NCBI GenBank assembly: GCA_016708345.1
Contig: JADJFX010000016.1
Coordinates: forward strand, 88,124-152,123
Direction of reading: 5' to 3'
Length of the DNA: 64,000 bases
Source of the DNA: Candidatus Rhodoferax bjergmarkensis
GTDB taxonomy: Bacteria; Pseudomonadota; Gammaproteobacteria; Burkholderiales; Burkholderiaceae_C
The position numbers and the translations under genes were made by a program. The notes below the pieces were generated by a model. It was not told where the DNA came from and ran no database searches. It saw nothing but the letters and a program-made list of their open reading frames with translations. Shown in pieces: positions 18,449 through 28,873 of this stretch (position 1 is its first letter; every line of letters begins with the position of its first letter).

Positions 18449-19072
18449 TTAGTCGATCTCACGGGCTTGCGCCAGACAGACCTGGTTGCGCCCCGCGTGT
18501 TTGGCGTCGTACATGGCCTTGTCGGCCAGACTCAGCATCTTGTCGATGGTGGCGTTTTCATCCGAAAGGGTGCTGATGCCGATCGACGCGGTCACGCTCA
18601 AAGTCTGGTCCCCCGCCAGCGCAACCATGGTGTGGGCGACCTCTTGACGCAGCCGTTCTGCCACTTCGGCGGATTGCCGTGTGTCGCTTTCGGGCAGAAG
18701 AATGCCAAACTCTTCGCCACCGAGTCGGCCAGCGATATCGATCTCACGCAATGTTTTTCGAATGGTGTCGGCCACGGCACGCAGCAAGCTGTCGCCGATG
18801 TGATGGCCATGGCAGTCGTTGACCAGCTTGAAATCATCCAAGTCCAGCATCAGCACCGAAAGCTGCTTTTTATGCCTGAGCGCGCGCGCAAGTTCCAACT
18901 TGGCCAGCTCCATAAAATGACGCCGGTTGGCAAGCCCTGTCAACGAGTCGGTTCTGGCCTGGCGAACCATTTCCTGTTCGAGCAGTCGACGCTCGGAGAT
19001 ATCGGTTCCCAAACCAATCAAATACGGCTTTTCTTCAATGCAGGTGCGCCGTCCGGTACAGGCTCTGATCAA
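18449..19072 (-). CDS. GGDEF diguanylate cyclase with only the tail of a PAS/PAC domain
   Basis: A 207-residue protein that would make c-di-GMP from GTP. The GGDEF domain is complete: DSLTGLANRRHFMELAK, the Mg/substrate block MLDLDDFKLVNDCHGHHIGD, and the active site RLGGEEFGILLPESD. The N terminus contains only the end of a PAS-associated motif (KPYLIGLGTDISERRLLEQE), so the sensing domain is missing. The start would be a TTG at 19072. Another frame opens with ATG at 19100 but stops after 21 codons. The gene is either a 5'-truncated remnant or frameshifted at its start. Confidence 0.75.
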   Translation of the reverse strand: MIRACTGRRTCIEEKPYLIGLGTDISERRLLEQEMVRQARTDSLTGLANRRHFMELAKLELARALRHKKQLSVLMLDLDDFKLVNDCHGHHIGDSLLRAVADTIRKTLREIDIAGRLGGEEFGILLPESDTRQSAEVAERLRQEVAHTMVALAGDQTLSVTASIGISTLSDENATIDKMLSLADKAMYDAKHAGRNQVCLAQAREID

Positions 19073-19302
19073 TGATGGGTGAAGCAGTGAATTCGCTCAT
19101 AGGCAAGCCCTCCGCTTGAATTTAAGCACAAGTCACAACACCATGGTGACTTTCGCTACAGCGCCAAACGCGAGGCTGCCTTTGACCATGGGCCAGTCAC
19201 GACAGATTCGTCAATAATGCACACTGCCAGCAAGCTTGTTTAATCTTGTTCAACCGTTGCACACGGTGCATTGCCTTCCATGACCCTCACTGCCTTCGTC
19301 GC

Positions 19303-19995
19303 ATGATCCGAACCCGTCAGTTGACCTACCAGTACCCAGGCGGCACCACCTTGGCGTTCCCGGATGCCGACGTGCCCCAGGGGGCAGTCTTGCTGCTCAG
19401 CGGACCCTCGGGTTGCGGCAAGTCCACCTGGCTGGCGCTGCTGGCGGCGCTGGTGGCACCCACCTCGGGGGAGTTGTGGGTGGCGGATCAGTCCCTGAAT
19501 GCTCTTAAAAACATAGCTGCTGACGCATGGCGGGCGTGCGCAATTGGCTTTTTACCGCAAAAATTGCACTTGAGCAGTGCGCTCACGGTGCAGCAAAACC
19601 TGGCGCTCACGTTTTGGGCCAGTGGCCAAGCGCAAGACACCAGCCGTATCGAGGCGGCCTTGCAATCCTTGGGTGTGCAAGACCTTGCGCAGCGCAAGCC
19701 AGCCCAGCTCTCGGGCGGCCAGGCCCAGCGGGTGGCGCTGGCGCGCGCCGTGTTGCTGCAGCCCCGGGTGATCCTGGCCGACGAGCCGACCGCCAGTCTG
19801 GACGACCAGGCCTGCGCCGATGCTGTCGCTCTGCTGCTGACCACGGCTCGCCAGCACGGTGCCACCTTGGTCATCGCCACCCACGACGCCCGTGTGGCGA
19901 CGCTCCTGGCGGCAAAAGTTGAGGGTCAAGTTGAGGGTCAAGTTGAGGGTCAAATAGGCCTTCACCGCTTGATCCTCCTGCGCAACCAGCTATGA
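19303..19995 (+). CDS. ABC transporter ATP-binding protein (LolD/MacB-like)
   Basis: A 230-residue ATPase subunit. Walker A GPSGCGKSTWLALLA (residue ~36), signature AQLSGGQAQRVALARA, Walker B VILADEPTASLDD and switch histidine VIATHDARV are all intact. The type matches exporters that pair with FtsX-like permeases. The permease gene starts 11 bases downstream. Near the C terminus a perfect 12-bp unit is repeated three times (19918-19953), encoding VEGQ-VEGQ-VEGQ. The internal stretch 19501-19548 resembles the dispersed palindromic element. Confidence 0.93.
   Translation: MIRTRQLTYQYPGGTTLAFPDADVPQGAVLLLSGPSGCGKSTWLALLAALVAPTSGELWVADQSLNALKNIAADAWRACAIGFLPQKLHLSSALTVQQNLALTFWASGQAQDTSRIEAALQSLGVQDLAQRKPAQLSGGQAQRVALARAVLLQPRVILADEPTASLDDQACADAVALLLTTARQHGATLVIATHDARVATLLAAKVEGQVEGQVEGQIGLHRLILLRNQL
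19918..19953 (+). repeat. Triplicate 12-bp tandem repeat in the ABC ATPase gene
   Basis: GTTGAGGGTCAA repeated three times perfectly, in frame, encoding VEGQ units just before the C terminus. Copy number changes would keep the reading frame. Confidence 0.95.
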
Positions 19996-20005
19996 AAAAA
20001 GTAGC

Positions 20006-21208
20006 ATGAAAACCCTGTTTCTGGCTTGGCGATACCTGTGGTCGCGCCCGATGGGCGCAGCGCTCAATGTGCTGCTGCTCGGGCTGGGGCTGGCCTCCAT
20101 CACGTTCTTGCTGCTGGTGGGCCACCAGCTGAACAAGGCTTTTGACCGCGATCTGGCCGGCATTGACGTGGTGGTGGGGGCCAAGGGCAGCCCAATGCAG
20201 CTTATTTTGGCGGGCGTGTTTCATATTGATGTGCCGCCGGGCAATGTGCCCCTGAAAGCGGTGCAGGCGCTGGAGCAGCACCCGCTGGTCGCCAGCATCA
20301 TCCCGGTCAGCCTGGGAGACAACTTCCGCAGTTTTCGCATCGTGGGCACTTCGCAGGCTTACATCAGCCATTACCAGGCCACGCTGGCGCAAGGCCGGGG
20401 GTGGCAGGCACCGATGGAGGTGGTGCTGGGCGCTGCTGTGGCCCGTCAACTCGGTCTTGGTGTGGGCCACACCTTTGTCGGCACCCATGGTCTGGGCGGG
20501 GGTGGCCATGCACATGGCGACAGCACTTACACCGTGGTGGGCATTCTGGCACCCAGCGCCAGCGTGCTGGACCGGCTGATTCTGACCGACACTGCCTCGG
20601 TCTGGAAAGTCCATGAGGACTTTACCGCCGTGGACGAAGATGACCGCAAAATCATGGAGCAGGAGCGCGAAGTCACCATGGCGCTGGTGCGCTACAAGTC
20701 GCCGATGGCAGCCATGAGTTTCCCTCGCTACATCAACACCAGCACCGAAATGCAGGCAGCAGCACCGGCGCTGGAAATCACCCGCTTGCTGCACATGCTG
20801 GGCTTGGGCACCGACGTGTTGCGCGCCTTTGCCGGGGTGCTCCTGCTGACGGCGGGGCTGAGTGTGTTCATTGCCCTGTGGAGTGCGGTGCGTGAACGCA
20901 GTGGCGATCTGGCGCTCTTGCGCATGCTGGGCGCACCCCCTGGCAAAGTGGCGGCTTTGCTGCTGTGCGAGGCCTTGTGGCTGGGGCTGCTGGCCTCGGG
21001 GTTGGGCCTGCTGCTGGGTCAGGCTTTTGCGGGGGCGCTGGCGTGGCTGCTGCAATTGGACAACACTTTGCTCATCGGCGGCATGGTCTGGCCACCCGAG
21101 CTGGTGGTGGTGCCCGCTGTGGCGCTGGGGGTGTCTGTCGGGGCGGCTTTGCTGCCTGCTTGGGGGGCCTACCGGGTCAGTGTTTTGAGTCTTCTTCAAT
21201 CAAGCTAA
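20006..21208 (+). CDS. FtsX-family ABC transporter permease
   Basis: A 400-residue inner-membrane permease. One N-terminal helix (about residues 15-38) is followed by a large periplasmic domain and three C-terminal helices (about 265-290, 315-345, 365-390), the MacB/FtsX layout. The periplasmic part contains a histidine-rich patch, HGLGGGGHAHGDS, that could bind metal. It forms an operon with the ATPase upstream and with two exported proteins downstream. Similar ABC/FtsX-DUF3299 operons in Pseudomonas are zinc-responsive; a metal role here is inference. Confidence 0.9.
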   Translation: MKTLFLAWRYLWSRPMGAALNVLLLGLGLASITFLLLVGHQLNKAFDRDLAGIDVVVGAKGSPMQLILAGVFHIDVPPGNVPLKAVQALEQHPLVASIIPVSLGDNFRSFRIVGTSQAYISHYQATLAQGRGWQAPMEVVLGAAVARQLGLGVGHTFVGTHGLGGGGHAHGDSTYTVVGILAPSASVLDRLILTDTASVWKVHEDFTAVDEDDRKIMEQEREVTMALVRYKSPMAAMSFPRYINTSTEMQAAAPALEITRLLHMLGLGTDVLRAFAGVLLLTAGLSVFIALWSAVRERSGDLALLRMLGAPPGKVAALLLCEALWLGLLASGLGLLLGQAFAGALAWLLQLDNTLLIGGMVWPPELVVVPAVALGVSVGAALLPAWGAYRVSVLSLLQSS

Positions 21209-21231
21209 ACCAATTTAAATTAAGGAAATTT

Positions 21232-21474
21232 ATGAAAAAAACACTTGCAGCGCTTATATTCATTGCGCAAGCAGCTACTGTTTGCATAGCATCAGAAACC
21301 GACAAGGAAACCAGGGAAGACATTGCCAGGCACCGCGCCATGGCTGCCGCGCATGAAGCGGCGGCCAAGTGCCTGGAGTCCGGTAAAAAGGAAGATGTGT
21401 GCAACAAAGAGTTGCAAGCCGCCTGCAAAGGTTTGGCCATCGGCAAGTTTTGCGGAATGAAGCACGAGCACTAG
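21232..21474 (+). CDS. Small exported cysteine-containing protein
   Basis: 80 residues with a signal peptide (about residues 1-20, MKKTLAALIFIAQAATVCIA) and a charged mature part with four cysteines spaced CLESGKKEDVC...CKGLAIGKFC. No named family was recognised. A TAAGGAAATT leader precedes the ATG at 21232. It lies between the permease and the DUF3299 gene with gaps of 23 and 28 bases, so it probably acts with that export or metal system in the periplasm. The segment encoding the signal peptide overlaps a dispersed-element-like sequence (GCGCAAGCAGCTACTG). Confidence 0.7.
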   Translation: MKKTLAALIFIAQAATVCIASETDKETREDIARHRAMAAAHEAAAKCLESGKKEDVCNKELQAACKGLAIGKFCGMKHEH

Positions 21475-21502
21475 AATCATTTCCACCCTTTTGGAACACC
21501 CC

Positions 21503-22036
21503 ATGAAACGGATCACCCCGATTATTTTGTTTGCTGCCAGTCTGTTGCCGTGCTTTGCTGGGGCCCAGTCGGGTTCACCGATGGCGGGTGGCAGCGGCAG
21601 TACGGCGGCGGGGGCGGTGGCAGGAACAGGCCCCGGTGTGCACAGCCCCAACAGCCCTTATGCGCCTTTGCCCGAGCGCGCCGATGTGGTGCCTTGGTCG
21701 GTGCTCACCGATGTCAAGACCAAATCCGTCAAAAACCGCTTGTTGCCGAATTTTCCGGCGCATGTGCAAGCGCTGCATGACAAAACCCAGCGCATTCAGG
21801 GGTTCATGATGCCGCTGGAGCCGGGTGAAAAACAAAAGCATTTTTTGCTCAGTTCGGTGCCCATGACCTGCTCTTTTTGTGTGCCGGGCGGCCCCGAAAG
21901 CATGGTGGAGGTCAGAACCAAAACCCCGGTCAAGTATTCCATGGAGCCGGTGACGGTGGAGGGCAAGTTTGCTGTCTTGAACGATGATTCATATGGGTTG
22001 TATTACCGCATCACGGACGCGGTAAGCGTGAAATAG
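21503..22036 (+). CDS. DUF3299 family exported protein
   Basis: 177 residues with an N-terminal signal peptide (MKRITPIILFAASLLPCFAGAQ) and a Gly/Ala-rich linker, then a DUF3299-type domain with GFMMPLEPGEKQKHFLL and the conserved FLLSSVPMTCSFCVPGGPESMVEV containing a CxFC motif. Members are found next to ABC/FtsX systems linked to zinc in pseudomonads. A role in handling a metal or in the same envelope function as the upstream transporter is inferred from context. Confidence 0.8.
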   Translation: MKRITPIILFAASLLPCFAGAQSGSPMAGGSGSTAAGAVAGTGPGVHSPNSPYAPLPERADVVPWSVLTDVKTKSVKNRLLPNFPAHVQALHDKTQRIQGFMMPLEPGEKQKHFLLSSVPMTCSFCVPGGPESMVEVRTKTPVKYSMEPVTVEGKFAVLNDDSYGLYYRITDAVSVK

Positions 22037-22046
22037 TTCTCCAAGT

Positions 22047-22062
22047 CAGCGCAAAAGCGCTG
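22047..22062 (+). terminator. Short hairpin after the DUF3299 gene
   Basis: CAGCGC-AAAA-GCGCTG, a perfect 6-bp stem ten bases after the stop codon, without a clear T-run. A weak or processing hairpin is possible. Confidence 0.3.
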
Positions 22063-22122
22063 GTCAATGCAGCCGACGATACGGTTTAATGGACATGGCC
22101 ACTTAGCGAAGGATACGGTTTG

Positions 22123-24264
22123 ATGAACATGGATACCTCCAGGACTCCCTTGCGTGATGAATCCGAGTCTTCCTTGGTCGCTGAGCTCAGGGCCAGCCTT
22201 GAGCGGGCCAATTTTTTTCTCAATGGTGCACTCGGGGCCGTCATCAACATGGATGCCCGTGGGCATGTGACGGGGTGGAACCCCAAGGCCGAACGCATGT
22301 TTGGCTATTCGCGGGTGCATGCCATGGGGCAGGATCTGGCCGATCTGATCATGCCGCCTGTCCACCGCGAGGCCCATCGCAGGGGGGTGGTCCGTTATTT
22401 GCAAACCAAACAATCGTCCATCATTGGTCAGCGCGCTGAAGTACCGGCCATGCGCGCCGATGGATCTGAATTTCCAATCGAAATGACGGTTTCGGCGCTG
22501 GAACAAAATGGCACGCATTACTTTTGCGCCCACATTTACGACATCACCGATCGCAAGCGGGCAGAGGAGGGGCTGCGCATTGCCGGGGCCGCGTTTGAGT
22601 CGCATGAGGCCATGGCGATCACCGATGCACAGGGCGTGATTTTGCGGGTCAACCAAGCCTTTACCGCTATTACCGACTACGAACCGGCCGAGGCGCTTGG
22701 GCAGAAAATGAGTCTGCTGAACTCCGGACGACAAGATGCCGCCTTTTACGAATCCATGTGGGAGTGCATCCGTGATACTGGCGGTTGGCAGGGTGAAATA
22801 TGGAACCGGCGCAAAGGCGGCATGATTTTTCCCGCCTGGCTGACGGTGACTGCGGTCAAGGGTGGCAAGGGCCGCCCCACCCACTTTGTAGGCACTTTCA
22901 CCGACATCACGCTGCGCAAGGCCGCTGAGGTCGAGATTCAGCAACTTGCTTTTTACGATACCCTGACCGGTTTGCCGAACCGGCGATTGCTGACGGACCG
23001 GCTTAAGCAGGCGCTGGTTGGTAGCGTGCGGCGCAAGCGCAGCGGCGCTCTTTTGTTCATTGATCTGGATAATTTCAAGGCACTGAATGAAACCTTGGGC
23101 CATGACAAGGGTGATTTGCTGCTCAAACAGGTGGGCGAGCGGCTGAGTGACTGCGTGCGAGAAGGCGATACCGTGGCGCGCATCGGTGGCGATGAGTTCG
23201 TGATCATTCTTCAGGATTTGAGCGGATGCCTGAGCGATGCCGCAGGGCAAGCCCAGCTTGTCGGGGAAAAAATTCTGATTGCAGCTCGCGAACCCTTTTT
23301 ACTGGGGCCCTTGTCGCACCATGGCAGTGCCAGTCTGGGGGTGGCTTTGTTCAATGAAAGCCAGGACTCGGTGGAAGAACTGCTTAAACGGGCCGACCTT
23401 GCCCTGTACAAGGCCAAGGACGCGGGGCGTAACACGCTGCAGTTTTTTGATGCTGACATGCAGTCTTCGGCCTCGACCCGAGCGGCATTGGAAGCTGACT
23501 TCCGGCTTGCCCTGCAGGAAAATCAGTTCTTGGTGTACTACCAACCGCAGGTCGATACACAAGGGCGCATGATGGGCGTCGAGGCGCTGGTGCGCTGGCT
23601 GCACCCGAGGCGCGGCTTGGTGTCACCTGCGCACTTTATTCCCCTCGCTGAGGAAACCGGACTAATTTTGCCATTGGGTGACTGGGTTCTGCGAACCGCC
23701 TGCTTGCAACTGAGGGTTTGGGCAGAGCATACATCGACCGCACATTTGACGGTAGCCGTCAACGTCAGCGCGCGCCAGTTTCACAGGACCAATTTTGTGG
23801 AGGATGTTTTGCGGGTGCTTGACCAGACGGGTGCGCCACCCTCAAAGCTCAAGCTGGAACTGACAGAAAGCCTGCTGGTCAAGGATGTGGATGACATTGT
23901 GGCCAAAATGACCAAACTCAAATCGCACGGTGTTGGCTTTTCACTGGATGATTTTGGCACTGGGTATTCCTCCCTGACCTACCTCAAGCGTTTGCCGCTG
24001 GATCAGCTCAAGATTGACCAGTCGTTCTTGCTGGAGGCACTGACCAGCGTCCATGATGCGGCGATTGCCAGCGCCATTGTGTCACTGGGCAAGAGCCTAG
24101 GCTTGACAGTGATCGCCGAAGGTGTGGAGACCAAGGCGCAACGCGATTTTCTTGAGGGAGAAGGCTGTGTTAACTACCAAGGTTATTACTTTGGTCACCC
24201 GGTGCCGGTAGAGTCGCTGGCAAAGTTTTTTCTGTCCGGATCAGCGGGTAAAACCGATGATTGA
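22123..24264 (+). CDS. PAS-PAS-GGDEF-EAL c-di-GMP signalling protein
   Basis: A 713-residue cytoplasmic protein. Two PAS domains (about 30-145 and 150-270, ending FVGTFTDITLRK) are followed by GGDEF (about 285-445) and EAL (about 455-705). The cyclase site RIGGDEFVIIL is intact. The phosphodiesterase residues are present too: GVEALVRWLHP, NVSARQF, ELTESLLV, DDFGTGYSSLTYLKRL and IAEGVETKAQ. Both activities are therefore possible. GAAGGA at 22108-22113 precedes the ATG at 22123. Substrate turnover links it to orn at 13 kb, which removes pGpG. Confidence 0.93.
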   Translation: MNMDTSRTPLRDESESSLVAELRASLERANFFLNGALGAVINMDARGHVTGWNPKAERMFGYSRVHAMGQDLADLIMPPVHREAHRRGVVRYLQTKQSSIIGQRAEVPAMRADGSEFPIEMTVSALEQNGTHYFCAHIYDITDRKRAEEGLRIAGAAFESHEAMAITDAQGVILRVNQAFTAITDYEPAEALGQKMSLLNSGRQDAAFYESMWECIRDTGGWQGEIWNRRKGGMIFPAWLTVTAVKGGKGRPTHFVGTFTDITLRKAAEVEIQQLAFYDTLTGLPNRRLLTDRLKQALVGSVRRKRSGALLFIDLDNFKALNETLGHDKGDLLLKQVGERLSDCVREGDTVARIGGDEFVIILQDLSGCLSDAAGQAQLVGEKILIAAREPFLLGPLSHHGSASLGVALFNESQDSVEELLKRADLALYKAKDAGRNTLQFFDADMQSSASTRAALEADFRLALQENQFLVYYQPQVDTQGRMMGVEALVRWLHPRRGLVSPAHFIPLAEETGLILPLGDWVLRTACLQLRVWAEHTSTAHLTVAVNVSARQFHRTNFVEDVLRVLDQTGAPPSKLKLELTESLLVKDVDDIVAKMTKLKSHGVGFSLDDFGTGYSSLTYLKRLPLDQLKIDQSFLLEALTSVHDAAIASAIVSLGKSLGLTVIAEGVETKAQRDFLEGEGCVNYQGYYFGHPVPVESLAKFFLSGSAGKTDD

Positions 24265-24277
24265 GTGGTGATTGAAT

Positions 24278-24952
24278 TCAGGGGGCCAGTCGTTCCCTGA
24301 TCCAATCGGTAGCGCCATCGGTATTGCCCGCAGGTTCACCGGCTTTTGCGGGTGCCAAGGTGTAGCGCAGTCGATCATGCAGGCGACTTTTGCGGCCTTG
24401 CCAAAATTCCCATTGGTCAGGTTTGAGTCGGTAGCCTCCCCAATGCGGTGGCTTGGGAGGTTGCAATAAAAATTTTGCGCCAAATTTGGCGGCATTTGCC
24501 ACCAGCACGCTGCGCCCTGATATCACCTGGCTTTGAGGCGAAGCCCACGCACCTATGCGCGAGTCCAGTGGTCGGCTGTGAAAATAAGTTTCACTCTCCT
24601 CATCACTGACGCATTCAACCACCCCCTCAATGCGCACCACCCGCTCCAGTTCAACCCAATGGAACTGCAGCGAGGCGAAAGGGTTGCCCGCCAACTCCTG
24701 CCCTTTGCGACTTTCATAGTTGGTAAACCAAGTGATGCCGCGTGCGTCATACCCCTTGATCAAGACCACGCGTGTGCTGGGCCGCAGGTTGCTTCCCACT
24801 GTGGCCACGGTCATGGCATTGGGTTCTGGAATCTGTGCGTCAATGGCTTGGGTGAGCCACTTGGCAAACTGCTCAAACGGGTCGCCGTGGGATGCATCCT
24901 CGCTGAGTTCGGCTCGTTCGTAGCTTTTGCGCAGGTCTGCGAGAGAATTCAT
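24278..24952 (-). CDS. pdxH: Pyridoxamine 5'-phosphate oxidase
   Basis: An FMN enzyme oxidising pyridoxine/pyridoxamine 5'-phosphate to PLP. 224 residues with family blocks PNAMTVATVG, PSTRVVLIKGYDARGITWFTNYES, FHWVELERVVRIEG, the C-terminal WGGYRLKPDQWEFWQGRKSRLHDR and the ending IRERLAP. It is a complete single gene, convergent with the GGDEF-EAL gene (13-base gap). Confidence 0.97.
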   Translation of the reverse strand: MNSLADLRKSYERAELSEDASHGDPFEQFAKWLTQAIDAQIPEPNAMTVATVGSNLRPSTRVVLIKGYDARGITWFTNYESRKGQELAGNPFASLQFHWVELERVVRIEGVVECVSDEESETYFHSRPLDSRIGAWASPQSQVISGRSVLVANAAKFGAKFLLQPPKPPHWGGYRLKPDQWEFWQGRKSRLHDRLRYTLAPAKAGEPAGNTDGATDWIRERLAP

Positions 24953-25010
24953 TGGGCAAGTATAGGCAGATCAAGCGTCTTGCCACGGCGGTGGCAAGAC
25001 GGAGTGGGAG

Positions 25011-25568
25011 TTAATTGACGTCGACGGTTGCCTGTGCTGGAGGCGGTGGCTCCGATGCTTTGATCACGCCGCAGGCCACTCTGGGCCCCGAATTCCCGGT
25101 TGGCTGGGTTTGGTAGTCATCAGGGTCACGGTGCACAATCAGGCCCCGGCCCAGAATGCTGTTCGGACCATCGCCAACGGACACAGAAAATGTTTCGTGT
25201 TTGACTGTGGCAACGCCAGTGGCGTCTGCCTTCAGGCTGGGCAGGTCGCCGGCATGGTGCTCCGTGTGCTCAGTCGGGCCATGGCGCTTGCCATAGGGGT
25301 TGAAGTGGCCTCCCGCACTGACGCCGTCACCACTGGAGCAATCGCCTTTTTCATGGATATGAAAGCCATGTTCGGCGTTAGGTTTGAGTCCCTCTACTTT
25401 CCCGGAAATGACCACCTTGTTGGCGTAATGGGTGAAGTAAACTAGGCCAGAGACGGTGTTCCCGTTGGTTGCCACCAGCTGCGCGGAGGCTGACGAACCA
25501 GCCGGTGTGGCTGTGGTGCAGGCTGCCACCAAGAGGGTGACGGCCAAAGGTGCAATCAATCGAATCAT
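25011..25568 (-). CDS. sodC: Cu/Zn superoxide dismutase, predicted lipoprotein
   Basis: A periplasmic or membrane-anchored enzyme that dismutates superoxide. The N terminus is a lipoprotein signal with lipobox LVAAC (Cys17). Copper and zinc ligands are in GFHIHEKGDCSS (HxH), GGHFNPYGKRHGPTEHTEHHAGDLP and LIVHRDPDDY. The catalytic arginine is in NSGPRVACGVI. Its two disulfide cysteines (DCSS and VACG) are present. 185 residues, single transcription unit preceded by an AT-rich leader. Confidence 0.95.
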   Translation of the reverse strand: MIRLIAPLAVTLLVAACTTATPAGSSASAQLVATNGNTVSGLVYFTHYANKVVISGKVEGLKPNAEHGFHIHEKGDCSSGDGVSAGGHFNPYGKRHGPTEHTEHHAGDLPSLKADATGVATVKHETFSVSVGDGPNSILGRGLIVHRDPDDYQTQPTGNSGPRVACGVIKASEPPPPAQATVDVN

Positions 25569-25781
25569 GGAAACTCCTTGAAAAATAAATTTTTATGAAT
25601 TTAAGGGAAATGAAAAAAATCTGATGGTGTAGATTGTCACGGAAATCTGGCTGCTTGATTCAATCCGGTTATGGCAAATATTTCACGGTTTCATTTTTTG
25701 TCTGTTTGCCTCGCTATTGATTGCTTGGGCAAGTCGGTTTACAGTCGCGCTAATTAAAAAACCATATAGAACGGAAACGTT

Positions 25782-26192
25782 ATGAAATTAAAGATAGATA
25801 CGTGGGAAGCGCGGCGAAAAGTCGGGTTTTCAACCACGGTAGAAACCACCGTGGATCAGGTTTCCTCATGGGAAAAACCGGCACAAAATTCCCCTAGCAG
25901 CCAGCAATTTGATGTGAGCATGGATGTGGCGACGCGGCCTATGGAACTTCATGAGTTTCCTAAAGATCTCAGAATGCAGCAAGCCATGAATGTCATCGGG
26001 CGGGACTACAAGCGCATTCAGACCGTGATCGATTCCTTATGGGGACACCGCGAATGTGGGGAGTACCTGCAAAAACTCATCATGAGCAGCGATGATCCGG
26101 CTGGGCATAACCGGATGGGTTTCAAGCGAGAAGTTGTCACAGCCATGTTTGTGCTGAGTGATTTGCATGACGAGCAGTTCAATCTGTCCTGA
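25782..26192 (+). CDS. Hypothetical protein, 136 residues
   Basis: No family recognised. The predicted protein is soluble, with a low-complexity N-terminal third (Ser/Thr/Val-rich) and a helical C-terminal half (KDLRMQQAMNVIGRDYKRIQTVIDSLWG...). No signal peptide or membrane segment is seen. A GGAAACG leader precedes the ATG. It stands alone between sodC (divergent) and an oxidoreductase (convergent). Confidence 0.65.
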   Translation: MKLKIDTWEARRKVGFSTTVETTVDQVSSWEKPAQNSPSSQQFDVSMDVATRPMELHEFPKDLRMQQAMNVIGRDYKRIQTVIDSLWGHRECGEYLQKLIMSSDDPAGHNRMGFKREVVTAMFVLSDLHDEQFNLS

Positions 26193-26798
26193 TGTCTTGA
26201 TGAATTGACCGATCTTTATCGGTTTGCTTGCAATTGACCGGACAACAAGATGCGTGTCCCCTCTTCGGCTTGGTCAACCGCTTTTAACAGCGCTTGGGCT
26301 ACTTGTTTGGCTGTGATGGCCCGGTAGTTGGCTGGAATCAGCGGCTGGAACAGCTTCATGGCGATGAGACCTAACTTTTCACCTGCTCGGGTGGGTTGTG
26401 CCAATGCATCACGGTTTCCGTCCAGCATGGATGGTCTGGCAATAACCAGTGATTTAAAGCCCAGCTGCATGAGCGCAGCTTCCATCTCGCCTTTAACCCG
26501 GTTGTAAAAAACAACCGAACCAGCATCAGCGCCCATGGCGCTGATTGCTCCTAATTTGGTAGCGCCTGACGCTTTTGCCATGCGCGCTACGGCCACAACA
26601 GCATCAAAATCTACAGCGCGAAAAGATGACTGGCTGCCAGCTACCTTTATGGTGGTGCCCAGCGCAATGTACGCATCGTCAATGTGATCGATGCCAGCCA
26701 AGGTGCTCAGGGTTTTGAAATCCACCACATGGTTGACGAGCTTCGGGCTCTTGACTACCACGGGTCGGCGGCCCACACAGTGAACCGCCGAGTAGCGT

Positions 26799-28544
<1,746 letters not shown>

Positions 28545-28873
28545 AGTGTGGCGCCAGTCCTGGGCGCTATGGCATCGGCCGGTCTTGATGCATAAAGCAG
28601 CAAGTCAGTCTTAAGGCAGATGGGGTACAAAAGTGGAACGTTGCGCTTTGGCATTGTTCCCAGCATGGTGCTGATATTGTGGGCAACTGAAGCACCACAA
28701 TGGTTGTATTGTCGCACATTGTCGTCAATCGAGTTTCAACATGCTTGTCTTCGATGTGCGTTGTCATCGTCGGGGTGTACGCAACAAAACGTTAAAGTGC
28801 TGTTCACGCAGGTCGGCAACAGGGAGAATGTCGTTGGTGGCCGGGATTCGCAACCAAGGGAGAATGGCGTGTG
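28545..28873. other. Divergent intergenic region between rhlE and the first DUF1631 gene
   Basis: 329 bases with no supported gene. It is likely to hold promoters in both directions; helicase genes of this type often have long regulated leaders. A GGGAG at 28858-28862 precedes the DUF1631 start. No clear terminator or riboswitch was recognised. Confidence 0.45.

Noticed and set aside
19871..21199. 442-codon antisense frame opposite the ABC permease
   Set aside because: Gln/His-rich shadow without domains or ribosome-binding site.
22003..23250. 415-codon antisense frame in the PAS-GGDEF-EAL gene
   Set aside because: Shadow of a gene with strong protein-level motifs on the plus strand.
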